64,000 nucleotides of DNA from Burkholderia sp. L27(2015). GTDB lineage: Bacteria > Pseudomonadota > Gammaproteobacteria > Burkholderiales > Burkholderiaceae. Shown here piece after piece: positions 1 through 8,101 of this stretch. Position numbers and translations under genes: made by a program. Numbering within the stretch: position 1 is the first letter of the stretch; each line of letters starts with the position of its first letter. The notes beneath the pieces were generated by a model, which did not search any database, was not told the DNA's origin, and saw only the letters and a program-made list of their open reading frames with translations. The stretch spans positions 494,837-558,836 of the forward strand of contig NZ_LMUX01000016.1 in the NCBI RefSeq assembly GCF_009765705.1. The letters are read 5' to 3'.

Positions 1-1
1 C

Positions 2-205
2 ATCGAAATTCCGCTCGACTCGTTCGATGCCGGCGACCTGCTGGTGTATGGCGGCAGGATGCCCAACGATCACGTGTCCGACGAAGAGATGATGGCCGCC
101 ACACGCCGCTTGGTGATTTCACCGGGTGCGTCGAATTTGGTTGCCCTAAGCGCCGTCGCGGTTGAGCCTATGTCCGATAGTGGCGGCGAAGATACGCTCG
201 ATTGA
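2..205 (+). CDS. 3' fragment of an unidentified protein (cut by window edge)
   Basis: Open frame running in from the left edge and ending at TGA 203-205, giving 67 residues. The fragment contains AGDLLVYGGRMPN followed by an acidic patch, then RRLVISPGASNLVAL, and a Ser/Glu/Asp-rich tail. I do not recognise the family. The GDLLVY...H...RRLVIS pattern loosely recalls the C-terminal barrel strands of 2-oxoglutarate/Fe(II) oxygenases, but this rests on a few residues only. It reads in the same direction as the cassette that follows, with a 258-nt gap before the next gene. Confidence 0.55.
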   Translation: MEIPLDSFDAGDLLVYGGRMPNDHVSDEEMMAATRRLVISPGASNLVALSAVAVEPMSDSGGEDTLD

Positions 206-463
206 TTTTGATGCCTGCGGCCTGGACGATTTAAGAATAGTATTGATTAGACGTTTAAATAGTTTAGCGACCCAACTAGCGATCTAACTCAGCTTGGTAA
301 CTTACTGAGGTAGCCGAATTTGACCGCGGACGCCTCGACGGCCAACTCAAGCGGGTAGATCGGCAGGAAGGTTAAACAGAGGAAGCTTTTGCCGCAAGGC
401 AAGGTTGAGTGGCCGTTGAGGTCGTGTCATTGGCACGGCCACAGAACGCCAGCGGGGAACGAG
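206..463. other. Intergenic gap, relatively AT-rich
   Basis: 258 nt between the left-edge fragment and the 84-aa gene. The first half is visibly more AT-rich than its neighbours, with runs such as ttaagaatagtattgattag, so it may hold a promoter. No clear -35/-10 pair, terminator hairpin or RNA gene is seen. Confidence 0.4.
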
Positions 464-718
464 ATGGATCCAGAAGTCAAAAGAGTATTGTCGCAGGCTG
501 AAGCCTGCGCACGCGCGCCCGGCGTTGCGCCCGGCGAATTTGCGAGTTTATACGCGATGTGCCTGGGCATTATCATGGGCGCCAGTGCGGCCGGCGGCAT
601 GTCGGAACACGACGCGCAAGAGGCGCGAGCACGGCTGATCACGCTCGACCTCATCTACCAGATGACGCGCCACACCTTGTCCGATCTTTCCCTCAGCGGC
701 GGCACGCCGGGCCTATAA
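464..718 (+). CDS. Small unknown protein upstream of an ATP-grasp gene
   Basis: 84-residue protein, not recognised. The ATG at 464 follows GGGGAACGAG, an acceptable ribosome site, and is preferred over an upstream TTG at 389. The product is helix-rich: it begins MDPEVKRVLSQAEAC, has an Ala/Gly/Met-rich centre (LGIIMGASAAGG) and ends LSLSGGTPGL. There is no signal peptide and no metal motif. It lies 144 nt before the ATP-grasp gene on the same strand. Such a position can suit a substrate or carrier peptide for an ATP-grasp ligase, but nothing in the sequence proves a precursor role, and an ordinary small cytosolic protein is equally possible. Confidence 0.55.
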   Translation: MDPEVKRVLSQAEACARAPGVAPGEFASLYAMCLGIIMGASAAGGMSEHDAQEARARLITLDLIYQMTRHTLSDLSLSGGTPGL

Positions 719-862
719 CCCCGGCAGGGTCCGCTCGCTTGGGGCACTGATAACAGATTGAGCCGTCGATATAGCGGTGCTTTGGCCATCTGTTTCCGCG
801 TTTATAGGGCCGACTCTGAGATACGCTTGCGATACTAAAATTCGCACGCCCATCTCGCCTTC

Positions 863-2137
863 ATGCCCAGCTTGCCCGTTCTCGACACCCAATTCACCTC
901 CCACGTCAGCGACGCGCCGTTTATCGGCCTGTCCGCTCTCTTGCGCAAAGCCTTTACCGGTGGGGACGTGACCGAGTTCGGCGCGGGCCTGATCGACCGA
1001 TCGGGCCAACAGGGCGACCTGTACGCGCTGCTCGAATTGTCGAATGTGCTGCAAGTGCATTTCCAGCGCGAAGCCGGCTTGGCGGTGCAAGCCGAGGCGC
1101 TCAAGGCTCAGCGGCTTTACCGGATTGCCCAAGCGCAACACGCGGATGCACTGCGCCTGCTCGTGTTCAAGGGGGCCGGTGACTTGATGAGCAACACGCC
1201 TTTCGAGTGTCTGCTCGACGACTACGACTTGACCATCGACGTGCTCTACGTCGAGCCCGGCATGCCGTTGCCCGCAGTGCTGCCCGATCACGATGTGCTC
1301 TTAATTGCCGTGGGTGAGTCGGATGCGAATCGGATCTTGCTGACCGAGTTGGCCGAGGTGCTCGCGCAATGGCCGCGCCCGGTATTGAATCAGCCGGCCA
1401 GGATCGCGCGTTTGTCGCGCAACATAGCCTGCGCGACGCTCGGCGGCGCGCCGGGCGTGACCATGCCCGATACCGCCCGCATCAGTCGGACCGCGCTCGA
1501 GCAGCTTGCCGCCGGCGCGTTGCTGCCTGCCGAATTGCTGGCCGGCAGCGCGTTCCCGTTGATCGTCAGGCCGGTCGGCTCGCATGCCGGCAGCGGCTTG
1601 GTCAGAATCGCGCAAGCCGGAGAGTTGCTGTCTTACTTGCAGGAACGCGGTGAGGCCGAATTCTTTATCGCCCCCTTCATCGACTATGCAAGCGCCGATG
1701 GCCTGTTTCGTAAATTCAGGCTGGTGCTCATCGATGGTCAAGCGCACGTTTGCCACATGGGAATTTCCCAACATTGGATGGTGCATTACCCCTATGAGGA
1801 AATGATTGCCCATGCGTCGCGCCGTGCCGAGGAGGCGGCGTTGATGGCGACCTTCGAAGACGATTTTGCAAAGCGCCACGCCGGCGCGCTAGCGGCGATA
1901 CAAGGCGGTATCGGACTCGACTACTGGGGCCTCGATTGCGCCGAGACGCCGGATGGGCAACTGCTGATTTTTGAAGTGGCGAGCGCGATGGTGATTCATG
2001 CGATGGATCGCGTCGACATGTTTCCGTACAAGGCGCCGCATATGAAGACTGTGTTCGCAGCGTTTTATCGATTACTCGAACGCACCGCTCGCGGCGCGGC
2101 TTTACCAGCTTCGGCAACTTCGCACGCGGCTCGATAA
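863..2137 (+). CDS. ATP-grasp (RimK-like) ligase of unknown substrate
   Basis: 424 residues. The N-terminal ~110 residues are helical and unassigned. From about residue 140 a pre-ATP-grasp Rossmann-like region (VLLIAVGESDANR) leads into an ATP-grasp fold: the nucleotide-binding strand LIVRPVGSHAGSGL is near 231-246, FRKFRLVLIDGQ near 280, and the metal-binding end with LDYWGLDCAETPDG and LLIFEVAS near 350-375. These enzymes join a carboxylate to an amine or thiol through an acyl-phosphate. The specificity is not readable here. Related proteins in proteobacteria often carry TPR repeats in front, which are absent or very degenerate here. It lies 29 nt upstream of a SerC-like aminotransferase on the same strand, so they are probably one operon. 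Confidence 0.75.
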   Translation: MPSLPVLDTQFTSHVSDAPFIGLSALLRKAFTGGDVTEFGAGLIDRSGQQGDLYALLELSNVLQVHFQREAGLAVQAEALKAQRLYRIAQAQHADALRLLVFKGAGDLMSNTPFECLLDDYDLTIDVLYVEPGMPLPAVLPDHDVLLIAVGESDANRILLTELAEVLAQWPRPVLNQPARIARLSRNIACATLGGAPGVTMPDTARISRTALEQLAAGALLPAELLAGSAFPLIVRPVGSHAGSGLVRIAQAGELLSYLQERGEAEFFIAPFIDYASADGLFRKFRLVLIDGQAHVCHMGISQHWMVHYPYEEMIAHASRRAEEAALMATFEDDFAKRHAGALAAIQGGIGLDYWGLDCAETPDGQLLIFEVASAMVIHAMDRVDMFPYKAPHMKTVFAAFYRLLERTARGAALPASATSHAAR

Positions 2138-2166
2138 GCGCGATTCCGGGTAGACAACTACGCACC

Positions 2167-3273
2167 ATGCAGGCAAACATGCACGCAAATACACTCAATT
2201 TTTCCGGCGGTCCGGGCGCGCTACCGCAATCGGTGCTGGAGCAGACCCAGCAAGCGATCATCGAATTGCCGCAGACCGGCTTGTCGGTGCTGGGGATGAG
2301 TCACCGATCCGCATGGTTCAGCGAGATTCTGGCGGAAGCGGAGCAGAACCTGCGCACCTTGCTGAACGTGCCCGAACGCTACAGCGTGGTGTTCTTGCAA
2401 GGCGGCAGCAGCCTGCAATTCTCGATGATACCGATGAATTTCGCGGCCGGTTCGCAAGCGCCGGCGGAATTCGTGACGTCCGGTTACTGGAGCCGTAAAG
2501 CCGTGCAGGAGGCCGCGACGGTGACCCGCACGCATACCGTGTGGGACGGCGAGAGCCACGGTTATCGCGACCTGCCGGCGCTGGGCGAGTTGCCGCGCTC
2601 GGAGCAAGCGCCGTTCTTCCATTACGTCACCAATGAAACCGTGGAAGGGCTGCAGTTCAAGGATCGTCCGGCGGCGATCGGCGTTCCGGTGATTGCGGAT
2701 ATGTCTTCGGATTTCCTGTCGCGCCCGGTCGCCGTGGGGGACTACGCGATGATCTACGCTCATGCACAAAAGAATCTCGGCCCCGCCGGCGTAACGGTTG
2801 GATTGATCGACCGTGCCATGCTGAAACGGATTCCGGCCGGCCTGCCGGCGATGCTCGATTACCGTACGCATATCGAGCACCGTTCGAACTACAACACGCC
2901 GCCGGTGTTTTCGATTTACGTGCTCACGCTGGTCAGCCGCTGGATCATGAATGAGATCGGCGGCGTGGAGGCGATGCAACGGATTAATTCGAACAAGGCG
3001 GCGACCCTCTATGGCGCATTGGATGCGCTGCACGAAGTGATCGACGTGCATGCGACACGCCGTGCGCGCTCGCAGATGAATGTCGCTTTCAAGTTCCGCG
3101 ATCCCGATCTGAACCGGGCTTGTTTGCAAGCAGCCACGGCGGCGGGGTTTTCCGGGCTGGAGGGACATCGCTCGTTGGGCGGTTTGCGCGCGTCCTTGTA
3201 TAACGCGGTGAGCGAACCCGCGGTGGTCGAGTTAGCCCGCTTTCTGACTGCGTTTGCCCGCGAGCACGCTTGA
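2167..3273 (+). CDS. serC: SerC-like phosphoserine aminotransferase (class V)
   Basis: 368 residues, fold-type I PLP enzyme of the phosphoserine aminotransferase family, which converts 3-phosphohydroxypyruvate plus glutamate to phosphoserine in serine synthesis. Family landmarks are NFSGGPGALP at the N-terminus, GMSHRS near 40, the PLP lysine in AHAQKNLGPAG (K202), the NTPP loop and GHRSLGGLRASLYNA at the C-terminus. The substrate loop reads LQGGSSLQFSMIPMN, which is closer to the Bacillus-type enzyme than to the GGG-containing loops I recall for E. coli and for the gyrA-serC-pheA copy of Burkholderia. Together with the ATP-grasp neighbour 29 nt upstream, this suggests an accessory paralogue rather than the housekeeping SerC. 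The substrate could therefore differ, so the symbol is by family only. Confidence 0.8.
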   Translation: MQANMHANTLNFSGGPGALPQSVLEQTQQAIIELPQTGLSVLGMSHRSAWFSEILAEAEQNLRTLLNVPERYSVVFLQGGSSLQFSMIPMNFAAGSQAPAEFVTSGYWSRKAVQEAATVTRTHTVWDGESHGYRDLPALGELPRSEQAPFFHYVTNETVEGLQFKDRPAAIGVPVIADMSSDFLSRPVAVGDYAMIYAHAQKNLGPAGVTVGLIDRAMLKRIPAGLPAMLDYRTHIEHRSNYNTPPVFSIYVLTLVSRWIMNEIGGVEAMQRINSNKAATLYGALDALHEVIDVHATRRARSQMNVAFKFRDPDLNRACLQAATAAGFSGLEGHRSLGGLRASLYNAVSEPAVVELARFLTAFAREHA

Positions 3274-3421
3274 GTTGAACGCTCATTTTTGATTGCCCGA
3301 CGATGGCTTGTGACGGCTGATTACGAGACGGCCGTTACGACATAAACCCTTACATTTTGTCGCAGTCTTTCACGGTCGGTACGCGTCTAATTGCTCCATG
3401 TCATTGAACGGAGCAAATCTC

Positions 3422-3580
3422 ATGCGCATTCTTATAGCGGGACTGGTCGTGGTACTCGGCGGCTGCGTGGCGTATCCCGCTGCCCCCGGTTATTACTACG
3501 GTGGCCCGGTTTACTATGCGCCAACGCCGGTCGTAGTCGCTCCGATATTTGGCGGCTTCTACTATCACTCCCATCGCTAA
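3422..3580 (+). CDS. Small Tyr/Pro-rich lipoprotein
   Basis: 52 residues. The ATG at 3422 has GGAGCAAATCTC in front, a usable ribosome site, and is preferred over an in-frame ATG at 3398. A short hydrophobic segment ends in the lipobox VLGGC, so Cys15 would be the acylated first residue of the mature protein. The remaining ~37 residues are rich in Tyr, Pro, Gly and Val (GYYYGGPVYYAP). Tiny envelope lipoproteins of this composition are common in Burkholderia; the function is unknown. It appears monocistronic, with a pyrimidine-rich leader. Confidence 0.65.
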   Translation: MRILIAGLVVVLGGCVAYPAAPGYYYGGPVYYAPTPVVVAPIFGGFYYHSHR

Positions 3581-3778
3581 CTTCCGCGGCCCCACGCCGT
3601 GCGGAGGCGTTTATGCGATTAGCGATGAGTGTTGCGTCGCAGCAACGTTCATTGGTTCTCTTTTCGCAACAATCCATTGTCTGAACGGATCTTTCTCATT
3701 TTATCGCTGGGCGCTAAAATTCAATCATCGTAAATTTCCGATTGTATTTGGCAATCAGAGCGCTCAAAGGAGAGCATC
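3581..3778. other. Intergenic spacer with no recognised gene
   Basis: 198 nt between the small lipoprotein and the 87-aa gene. It is AT-richer than its surroundings towards the right end. No open frame with a credible ribosome site, no RNA gene and no hairpin with a U-tract is seen. Confidence 0.4.
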
Positions 3779-4042
3779 ATGAAACGCAATTCATTGGCTG
3801 GCTGGTTGGTCCTCAGTTTATTGCCCTTGCTCGCGTTTACGCTGCTTTCGCTGATGAACGGACACCGCGCGGTGAATCCGTCCCCCGTTAACGCCGATCA
3901 GGTCAGTGCGGAACTGGCACGCAGCGTGGCGTACGGCTTGGTTGATCAGGATGATGTCAGTGAACAGCGGCGTGGGGCGGCCCCTTCGGCCACGTCTCAC
4001 GTGCGGTCGGTTGGCCAGACTTATCACGGCTTCAGTCTGTAA
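3779..4042 (+). CDS. Small secreted or membrane-anchored unknown protein
   Basis: 87 residues starting at an ATG preceded by AAAGGAGAGCATC, a strong ribosome site. Residues 8-25 form one hydrophobic segment (WLVLSLLPLLAFTLLSL) after a short basic N-terminus. It is either an uncleaved signal anchor or a signal peptide. The remainder is polar with no recognised domain and ends TYHGFSL. The gene is followed directly by a strong rho-independent terminator, supporting a real monocistronic unit. Function unknown. Confidence 0.6.
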   Translation: MKRNSLAGWLVLSLLPLLAFTLLSLMNGHRAVNPSPVNADQVSAELARSVAYGLVDQDDVSEQRRGAAPSATSHVRSVGQTYHGFSL

Positions 4043-4097
4043 ACGGTTCTCAGCGATTGCCGCCCGACGGGGCTCGGTAATCGAATCCAGGTATGCA

Positions 4098-4125
4098 GGC
4101 GCCGGTTCACGGCGCCGTTTTTTTT
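4098..4125 (+). terminator. Rho-independent terminator
   Basis: Perfect 7-bp G+C stem GGCGCCG/CGGCGCC with loop GTTCA, followed by G and eight T residues. It sits 55 nt after the stop of the 87-aa gene and would also separate it from the convergent dehydrogenase gene. Confidence 0.85.
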
Positions 4126-4202
4126 ATAGCACGGCCCCAGAGCACCCCCCAAAGCACGGGTCCACATCGACAGCACTCACGTAGAGCGCCTGCCCGCGGT
4201 TG

Positions 4203-5120
4203 CTATTTCTTCCAGCCTTCCTTGCCGCTTACCAAGCCGGCGTCGGTAAGCGACAAACGAGCGATCGCCGACCAATCCAAATCGTCATAGCCCTGCGCCC
4301 GGGCGCTCAGAAACCGGTCTCGCACCACGCTGGCGAACGGCATCGGCACCTGATGCGTTTCCGCCGACTGCAATACCAGTCGGTTGTCTTTCTGCCCCAG
4401 CGGCAACGCAAATCCCACTGGCACGAACGTTTGTTTGGCAATGATCGTGCCGTAAGTTTTGTACAGGGGCGCCGAAAAGATCGAATTGGTCAGGAAATCC
4501 ATCATCGCTTCCGGCGCAATTCCGCCTTTTTGAGCGAGCGCCGTGCTTTCTCCCAGCGACTCCAGCACCGAAGAAATCATGAAATTGGCAATCAATTTCA
4601 GCAAATGTCCTTGCGCGGGCGTTTCACCCACGACGGTAATGCGCTGGCCGATTTTCTCGAGCACCGGGCGCACGCGCTCGATCGCCGCGCTGGGTCCGGC
4701 TACCGCCACGAACAGCTTTCCGGCAGCCGCCGCGTCCGGGCGACCCAGCACGGGGGCTGCAACAAAATATTGTCCGGCTTCCTGATGCGCCAGGGTCAGC
4801 CGCGCCGACAGTGCTTCGCTGATGGTGCTCATGGCGATATGGATGGCACCTTTGGCCAAGCCGGCCAAGATGCCTTGTTCGCCGAACACCACGGCTTCGG
4901 TGGCGGCGTCGTCCGAGAGCATGGTAATCACCACGTCGGCATCGCGAGCCGCCTCGAGTGCGCTTGCTGCGGTCTTGGCGCCAGCCGCAACCAGAGTTGC
5001 GGCGCGTTGCGGCGAACGGTTATAGACCGTGACGGGGAAGCCTGCCGCAAGGATGTTCTTAGCGATGCCGGCGCCCATCGCGCCGAGTCCGATGACGCTG
5101 ATGCGAAGGTCATTTGCCAT
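4203..5120 (-). CDS. NAD(P)-dependent beta-hydroxyacid dehydrogenase (HIBADH family)
   Basis: 305 residues from the start MANDLRIS. A Rossmann domain carries IGLGAMGAGIAKN (G11-x-G-x-x-G16) at the N-terminus. The family catalytic lysine lies in GHLLKLIANFM (K175), in the helical dimerisation domain. The family includes 3-hydroxyisobutyrate dehydrogenase, tartronate semialdehyde reductase and short-chain reductases of the GLYR type. The substrate-binding DVSG-type motif reads SAPVLGRPDAA-like (AAPVLGRPDAAAAG, 121-134), which fits the broader GLYR/gamma-hydroxybutyrate branch rather than a strict MmsB. A longer in-frame extension to 5303 lacks a ribosome site and is low-complexity. Convergent with the upstream small gene and divergent from the phosphatase gene. 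Confidence 0.85.
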   Translation of the reverse strand: MANDLRISVIGLGAMGAGIAKNILAAGFPVTVYNRSPQRAATLVAAGAKTAASALEAARDADVVITMLSDDAATEAVVFGEQGILAGLAKGAIHIAMSTISEALSARLTLAHQEAGQYFVAAPVLGRPDAAAAGKLFVAVAGPSAAIERVRPVLEKIGQRITVVGETPAQGHLLKLIANFMISSVLESLGESTALAQKGGIAPEAMMDFLTNSIFSAPLYKTYGTIIAKQTFVPVGFALPLGQKDNRLVLQSAETHQVPMPFASVVRDRFLSARAQGYDDLDWSAIARLSLTDAGLVSGKEGWKK

Positions 5121-5393
5121 GTCGAGTCCCATTGTGTGAGATGTGCGAAATAAAAACGAAGAACAAATTGTACGTTGCCCCTGTATTGGTCGCTGTATTG
5201 CGACCCGATCGGTTCGCGATGGGCTTGCTGTTGGTGGGGTAACGATGACCACGAGCGACACGAACGACCACGTGCACGAGCCGCGCTCTGCAAGCAAAGC
5301 CAAGCGTCGGTATCATGCAGCCTGGTCGGTGCGAGGTATGGCCGACGTGCTGACAGCCACATGCCTTTAGCTTCCTGGAAAACCGCTACTCGA

Positions 5394-5882
5394 ATGAAAC
5401 AGCTAGCCGTGTGCTTTGTGTGTCTCGGCAATATTTGTCGTTCGCCGATCGCTGAGGCGATCATGCTCGAGCAGGTGCGCCGCGCGGGTTTGAGCGCCGC
5501 GATCGACGTCGATTCGGCGGGCACCGGCGATTGGCATGTCGGCGATCCGCCCGATCCGCGGGCAATCAAAGCGGCTGCGCGACGCGGCTACGATCTGACG
5601 GCGCTCTTGGCGCGCCAATTTGAAGACAGTGATTTCGCACGTTTTGATTTGATCCTGGCGATGGATCATCAAAACCTGGCCGACCTGCGCAAGCGCTGTC
5701 CGCCGCAACACGCCGACAAGGTGAGGATGCTGATGGGCTTCGGCGCCGCGGGAGCGGTGCAGGCTGTCCCCGATCCCTATTTCGGCGGCGTGGACGGCTT
5801 TGAAACGACGTTGGACCTGTGCGAGCAGGCTTGCACAGGTCTTATGACAGCCTTGCGCGAGCGTCTGGACGAGGCTTCGTAG
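5394..5882 (+). CDS. Low-molecular-weight protein-tyrosine phosphatase
   Basis: 162 residues. The P-loop CLGNICRS (C10-x5-R16) gives the nucleophilic cysteine and phosphate-binding arginine, and the general acid lies in PDPYFGG (D127). This is the complete LMW-PTP/arsenate-reductase fold. Such enzymes either dephosphorylate tyrosine kinases of capsule synthesis (Wzb type) or act on free phosphotyrosine. No kinase or polysaccharide gene is adjacent, so a stand-alone role is likely. ATG 5394 is chosen because the protein then begins directly at the first beta strand. An ATG at 5361 would add 11 residues. Neither has a strong ribosome site. In Burkholderia this gene commonly precedes iscR, as it does here. 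Confidence 0.88.
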   Translation: MKQLAVCFVCLGNICRSPIAEAIMLEQVRRAGLSAAIDVDSAGTGDWHVGDPPDPRAIKAAARRGYDLTALLARQFEDSDFARFDLILAMDHQNLADLRKRCPPQHADKVRMLMGFGAAGAVQAVPDPYFGGVDGFETTLDLCEQACTGLMTALRERLDEAS

Positions 5883-5990
5883 CCGAATAAAAAATCAGGG
5901 ATGGAGCGGCCAGAATTGCGCGAAAGGCCGTCGCATAAGGCTGGGGAGCGCGCAGAAGATGCGTTGGAGTGAGCAAAATCGCGGCCAATA

Positions 5991-6042
5991 GTACTTGACT
6001 AATTTCGTAGGACTTTTATACTTGACGGAAATCCTCGGGAAT
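5991..6042 (+). promoter_or_regulatory. isc operon promoter with two tandem IscR-like type 1 sites
   Basis: A sigma-70 promoter is formed by TTGACT (5995-6000), a 16-nt spacer and TATACT (6017-6022). Two 25-nt matches to the type 1 IscR consensus that I recall from E. coli (ATASYYGACTRWWWYAGTCRRSTAT) overlap it. The first starts at 5991 and matches about 19 of 25. The second starts at 6018 and matches about 21 of 25. Their starts are 27 nt apart and they cover the -35 and -10 elements, as expected for repression by holo-IscR when Fe-S supply is adequate. The site lies about 120 nt upstream of iscR. Confidence 0.75.
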
Positions 6043-6144
6043 TAAGTTTATGCTGTCGGCTGGACGCTTTACAGCAGCTCTTAAAGCCCGATCCGAGCAT
6101 CAGACCCGTATTTAACTCAGGTGTGTTATCCCTGCGAACTCATT

Positions 6145-6663
6145 ATGAGACTCACCACGAAAGGCCGATTTGCAGTCACCGCGATGATCGATCTCGCGTT
6201 GCGCCAGGATCACGGTCCGGTGACGTTGGCCGGCATCAGCCAGCGTCAGCATATCTCGCTGTCGTATCTGGAACAATTGTTCGGCAAGCTGCGTCGTCAC
6301 GAGATTGTCGAGAGCGTGCGCGGCCCGGGCGGCGGATATAACCTCGCGCGCCGTTCAGAAGAAGTGACGGTGGCCGACATCATTATTGCTGTCGACGAAC
6401 CGCTGGACGCGACTCAATGCGGCGGCAAGGGCACTTGCGAAGGCGCCAAGCAGCCCGATGGTCACTGCATGACGCACGAGCTGTGGTCTACGTTGAATCA
6501 AAAAATGGTGGACTATCTCGACTCCGTCACACTGCGCGACCTGGTCGACCAGCAGCGCGCCAAGGAACGGCAGACGACGGTAGTCAGGCGTGCCGACACG
6601 AGCGAGGCGACCCGTCTGGTGCCGGCAGGGCCGAATTCGGTTTTTAATATGGCGCGCTCCTGA
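6145..6663 (+). CDS. iscR: Fe-S cluster-sensing regulator IscR
   Basis: 172-residue Rrf2-family regulator. The N-terminal winged helix begins MRLTTKGRFAVTAM, and the recognition helix region is SLSYLEQLFGKLR (38-50). The [2Fe-2S] ligands are C92, C98, C108 and H111 (C-x5-C-x9-C-x2-H). The second spacing is longer than the x5 of E. coli IscR, which appears usual for betaproteobacteria. With cluster bound it represses its own operon; without it, it still acts at other sites. Start ATG 6145 matches the universal IscR N-terminus, and an upstream TTG at 6121 is ignored. First gene of the isc operon; iscS follows after 118 nt. Confidence 0.95.
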   Translation: MRLTTKGRFAVTAMIDLALRQDHGPVTLAGISQRQHISLSYLEQLFGKLRRHEIVESVRGPGGGYNLARRSEEVTVADIIIAVDEPLDATQCGGKGTCEGAKQPDGHCMTHELWSTLNQKMVDYLDSVTLRDLVDQQRAKERQTTVVRRADTSEATRLVPAGPNSVFNMARS

Positions 6664-6781
6664 GCACGCGGTGCCCTGGCGTTCGCACAGGCAGGGCCAG
6701 TTAATTGGATTGACCCCGTGATCGACCTCGGTAGTCGACCTCGGAAATCAGCATCGTTATTCGAAGAATTTTGGAGCAAGT

Positions 6782-8005
6782 ATGAAAAATGATTCCCTGC
6801 ATCTGCCCATCTATATGGATTACAGCGCGACGACGCCGGTTGATCCGCGCGTGGTCGACAAGATGATTCCGTATTTGCGCGAGCAGTTCGGCAACCCCGC
6901 GTCGCGCAGCCACTCGTATGGCTGGGATGCGGAGCGCGCGGTCGAGCAGGCACGCGAAGACGTCGCGGCGTTGGTTCATTGCGATTCGCGCGAGATCGTG
7001 TGGACCTCGGGTGCTACCGAATCGAACAACTTGGCGCTCAAGGGCGCGGCCAATTTTTATCAGAGCAAGGGCAAGCACATCATTACGGTCAAGACCGAGC
7101 ACAAGGCCGTGCTCGATACCTGCCGGGAACTGGAGCGCGTCGGTTTCGAAGTGACTTACCTCGATGTATTGGAAAACGGCCTGCTGGATCTGGAAGTGTT
7201 GAAGGCGGCGATCCGCCCCGATACCACGCTGATTTCGGTCATGATGGTCAATAACGAAACGGGCGTGATCCAGGATGTCGCCGCGATCGGCGAGATCTGC
7301 CGTGCCAAGGGCATTATTTTCCACGTCGATGCGGCGCAAGCCACAGGCAAAGTTGAAATCGATCTCGGCACACTCAAGGTCGATCTGATGTCGTTTTCGG
7401 CGCACAAGACGTATGGCCCGAAAGGCATCGGCGCGTTGTACGTGCGCCGCAAGCCGCGGGTGCGCATCGAAGCGCAGATTCATGGCGGTGGACACGAGCG
7501 CGGCATGCGTTCGGGCACGCTGGCCACTCACCAGATCGTCGGTATGGGCGAGGCGTTCCGTCTGGCGCGCGAAGAAATGGCGGGCGAAAACGAACGCGTG
7601 CGTGTACTGCGCGATCGCTTGTTGGCCGGTTTGTCGCAGATGGAAGAGGTTTATGTGAATGGCGACATGGAGCATCGCGTGCCGCACAACCTGAACCTGA
7701 GTTTCAATTTCGTCGAAGGCGAATCGCTGATCATGGCCGTCAAGGATGTGGCCGTGTCGTCGGGGTCCGCGTGTACCTCGGCTTCGTTGGAACCTTCGTA
7801 CGTGTTGCGTGCGCTGGGCCGCAACGACGAACTGGCGCATAGCTCGATTCGATTTACCGTCGGGCGTTTCACCACCGAACAAGACGTCGATTACGTGATC
7901 AATCTGCTCAAGAGCAAGATCGACAAGCTGCGCGATTTGTCGCCGCTGTGGGAAATGTACAAAGAGGGGATCGACATCAATTCGATCCAGTGGGCTGCTC
8001 ACTGA
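6782..8005 (+). CDS. iscS: Cysteine desulfurase IscS
   Basis: 407 residues, PLP-dependent NifS/IscS family. It removes sulfur from cysteine as a persulfide and passes it to IscU and to tRNA-thiolation enzymes. The N-terminus is [14 protein letters not shown], the PLP lysine is in [10 protein letters not shown] (K209), and the persulfide-carrying cysteine is in the mobile loop [10 protein letters not shown] (C331, equivalent to E. coli C328). The C-terminus is SIQWAAH, the typical IscS ending that helps contact IscU. The start has TTTTGGAGCAAGT in front. Second gene of the isc operon. Confidence 0.97.
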   Translation: MKNDSLHLPIYMDYSATTPVDPRVVDKMIPYLREQFGNPASRSHSYGWDAERAVEQAREDVAALVHCDSREIVWTSGATESNNLALKGAANFYQSKGKHIITVKTEHKAVLDTCRELERVGFEVTYLDVLENGLLDLEVLKAAIRPDTTLISVMMVNNETGVIQDVAAIGEICRAKGIIFHVDAAQATGKVEIDLGTLKVDLMSFSAHKTYGPKGIGALYVRRKPRVRIEAQIHGGGHERGMRSGTLATHQIVGMGEAFRLAREEMAGENERVRVLRDRLLAGLSQMEEVYVNGDMEHRVPHNLNLSFNFVEGESLIMAVKDVAVSSGSACTSASLEPSYVLRALGRNDELAHSSIRFTVGRFTTEQDVDYVINLLKSKIDKLRDLSPLWEMYKEGIDINSIQWAAH

Positions 8006-8101
8006 CCCAAAGCCGGATTGCAACCCGAGTTGCAATCTGAATGGCAAACCGCGGCCTGGCCCGCAGTCGCAAAGAACACGTACCGATTTTTGGAGTTAAT
8101 C

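Noticed and set aside
6701-8047. A 448-residue open frame antisense to iscS
   Set aside because: Shadow of a high-GC gene; iscS and its operon context are unambiguous.
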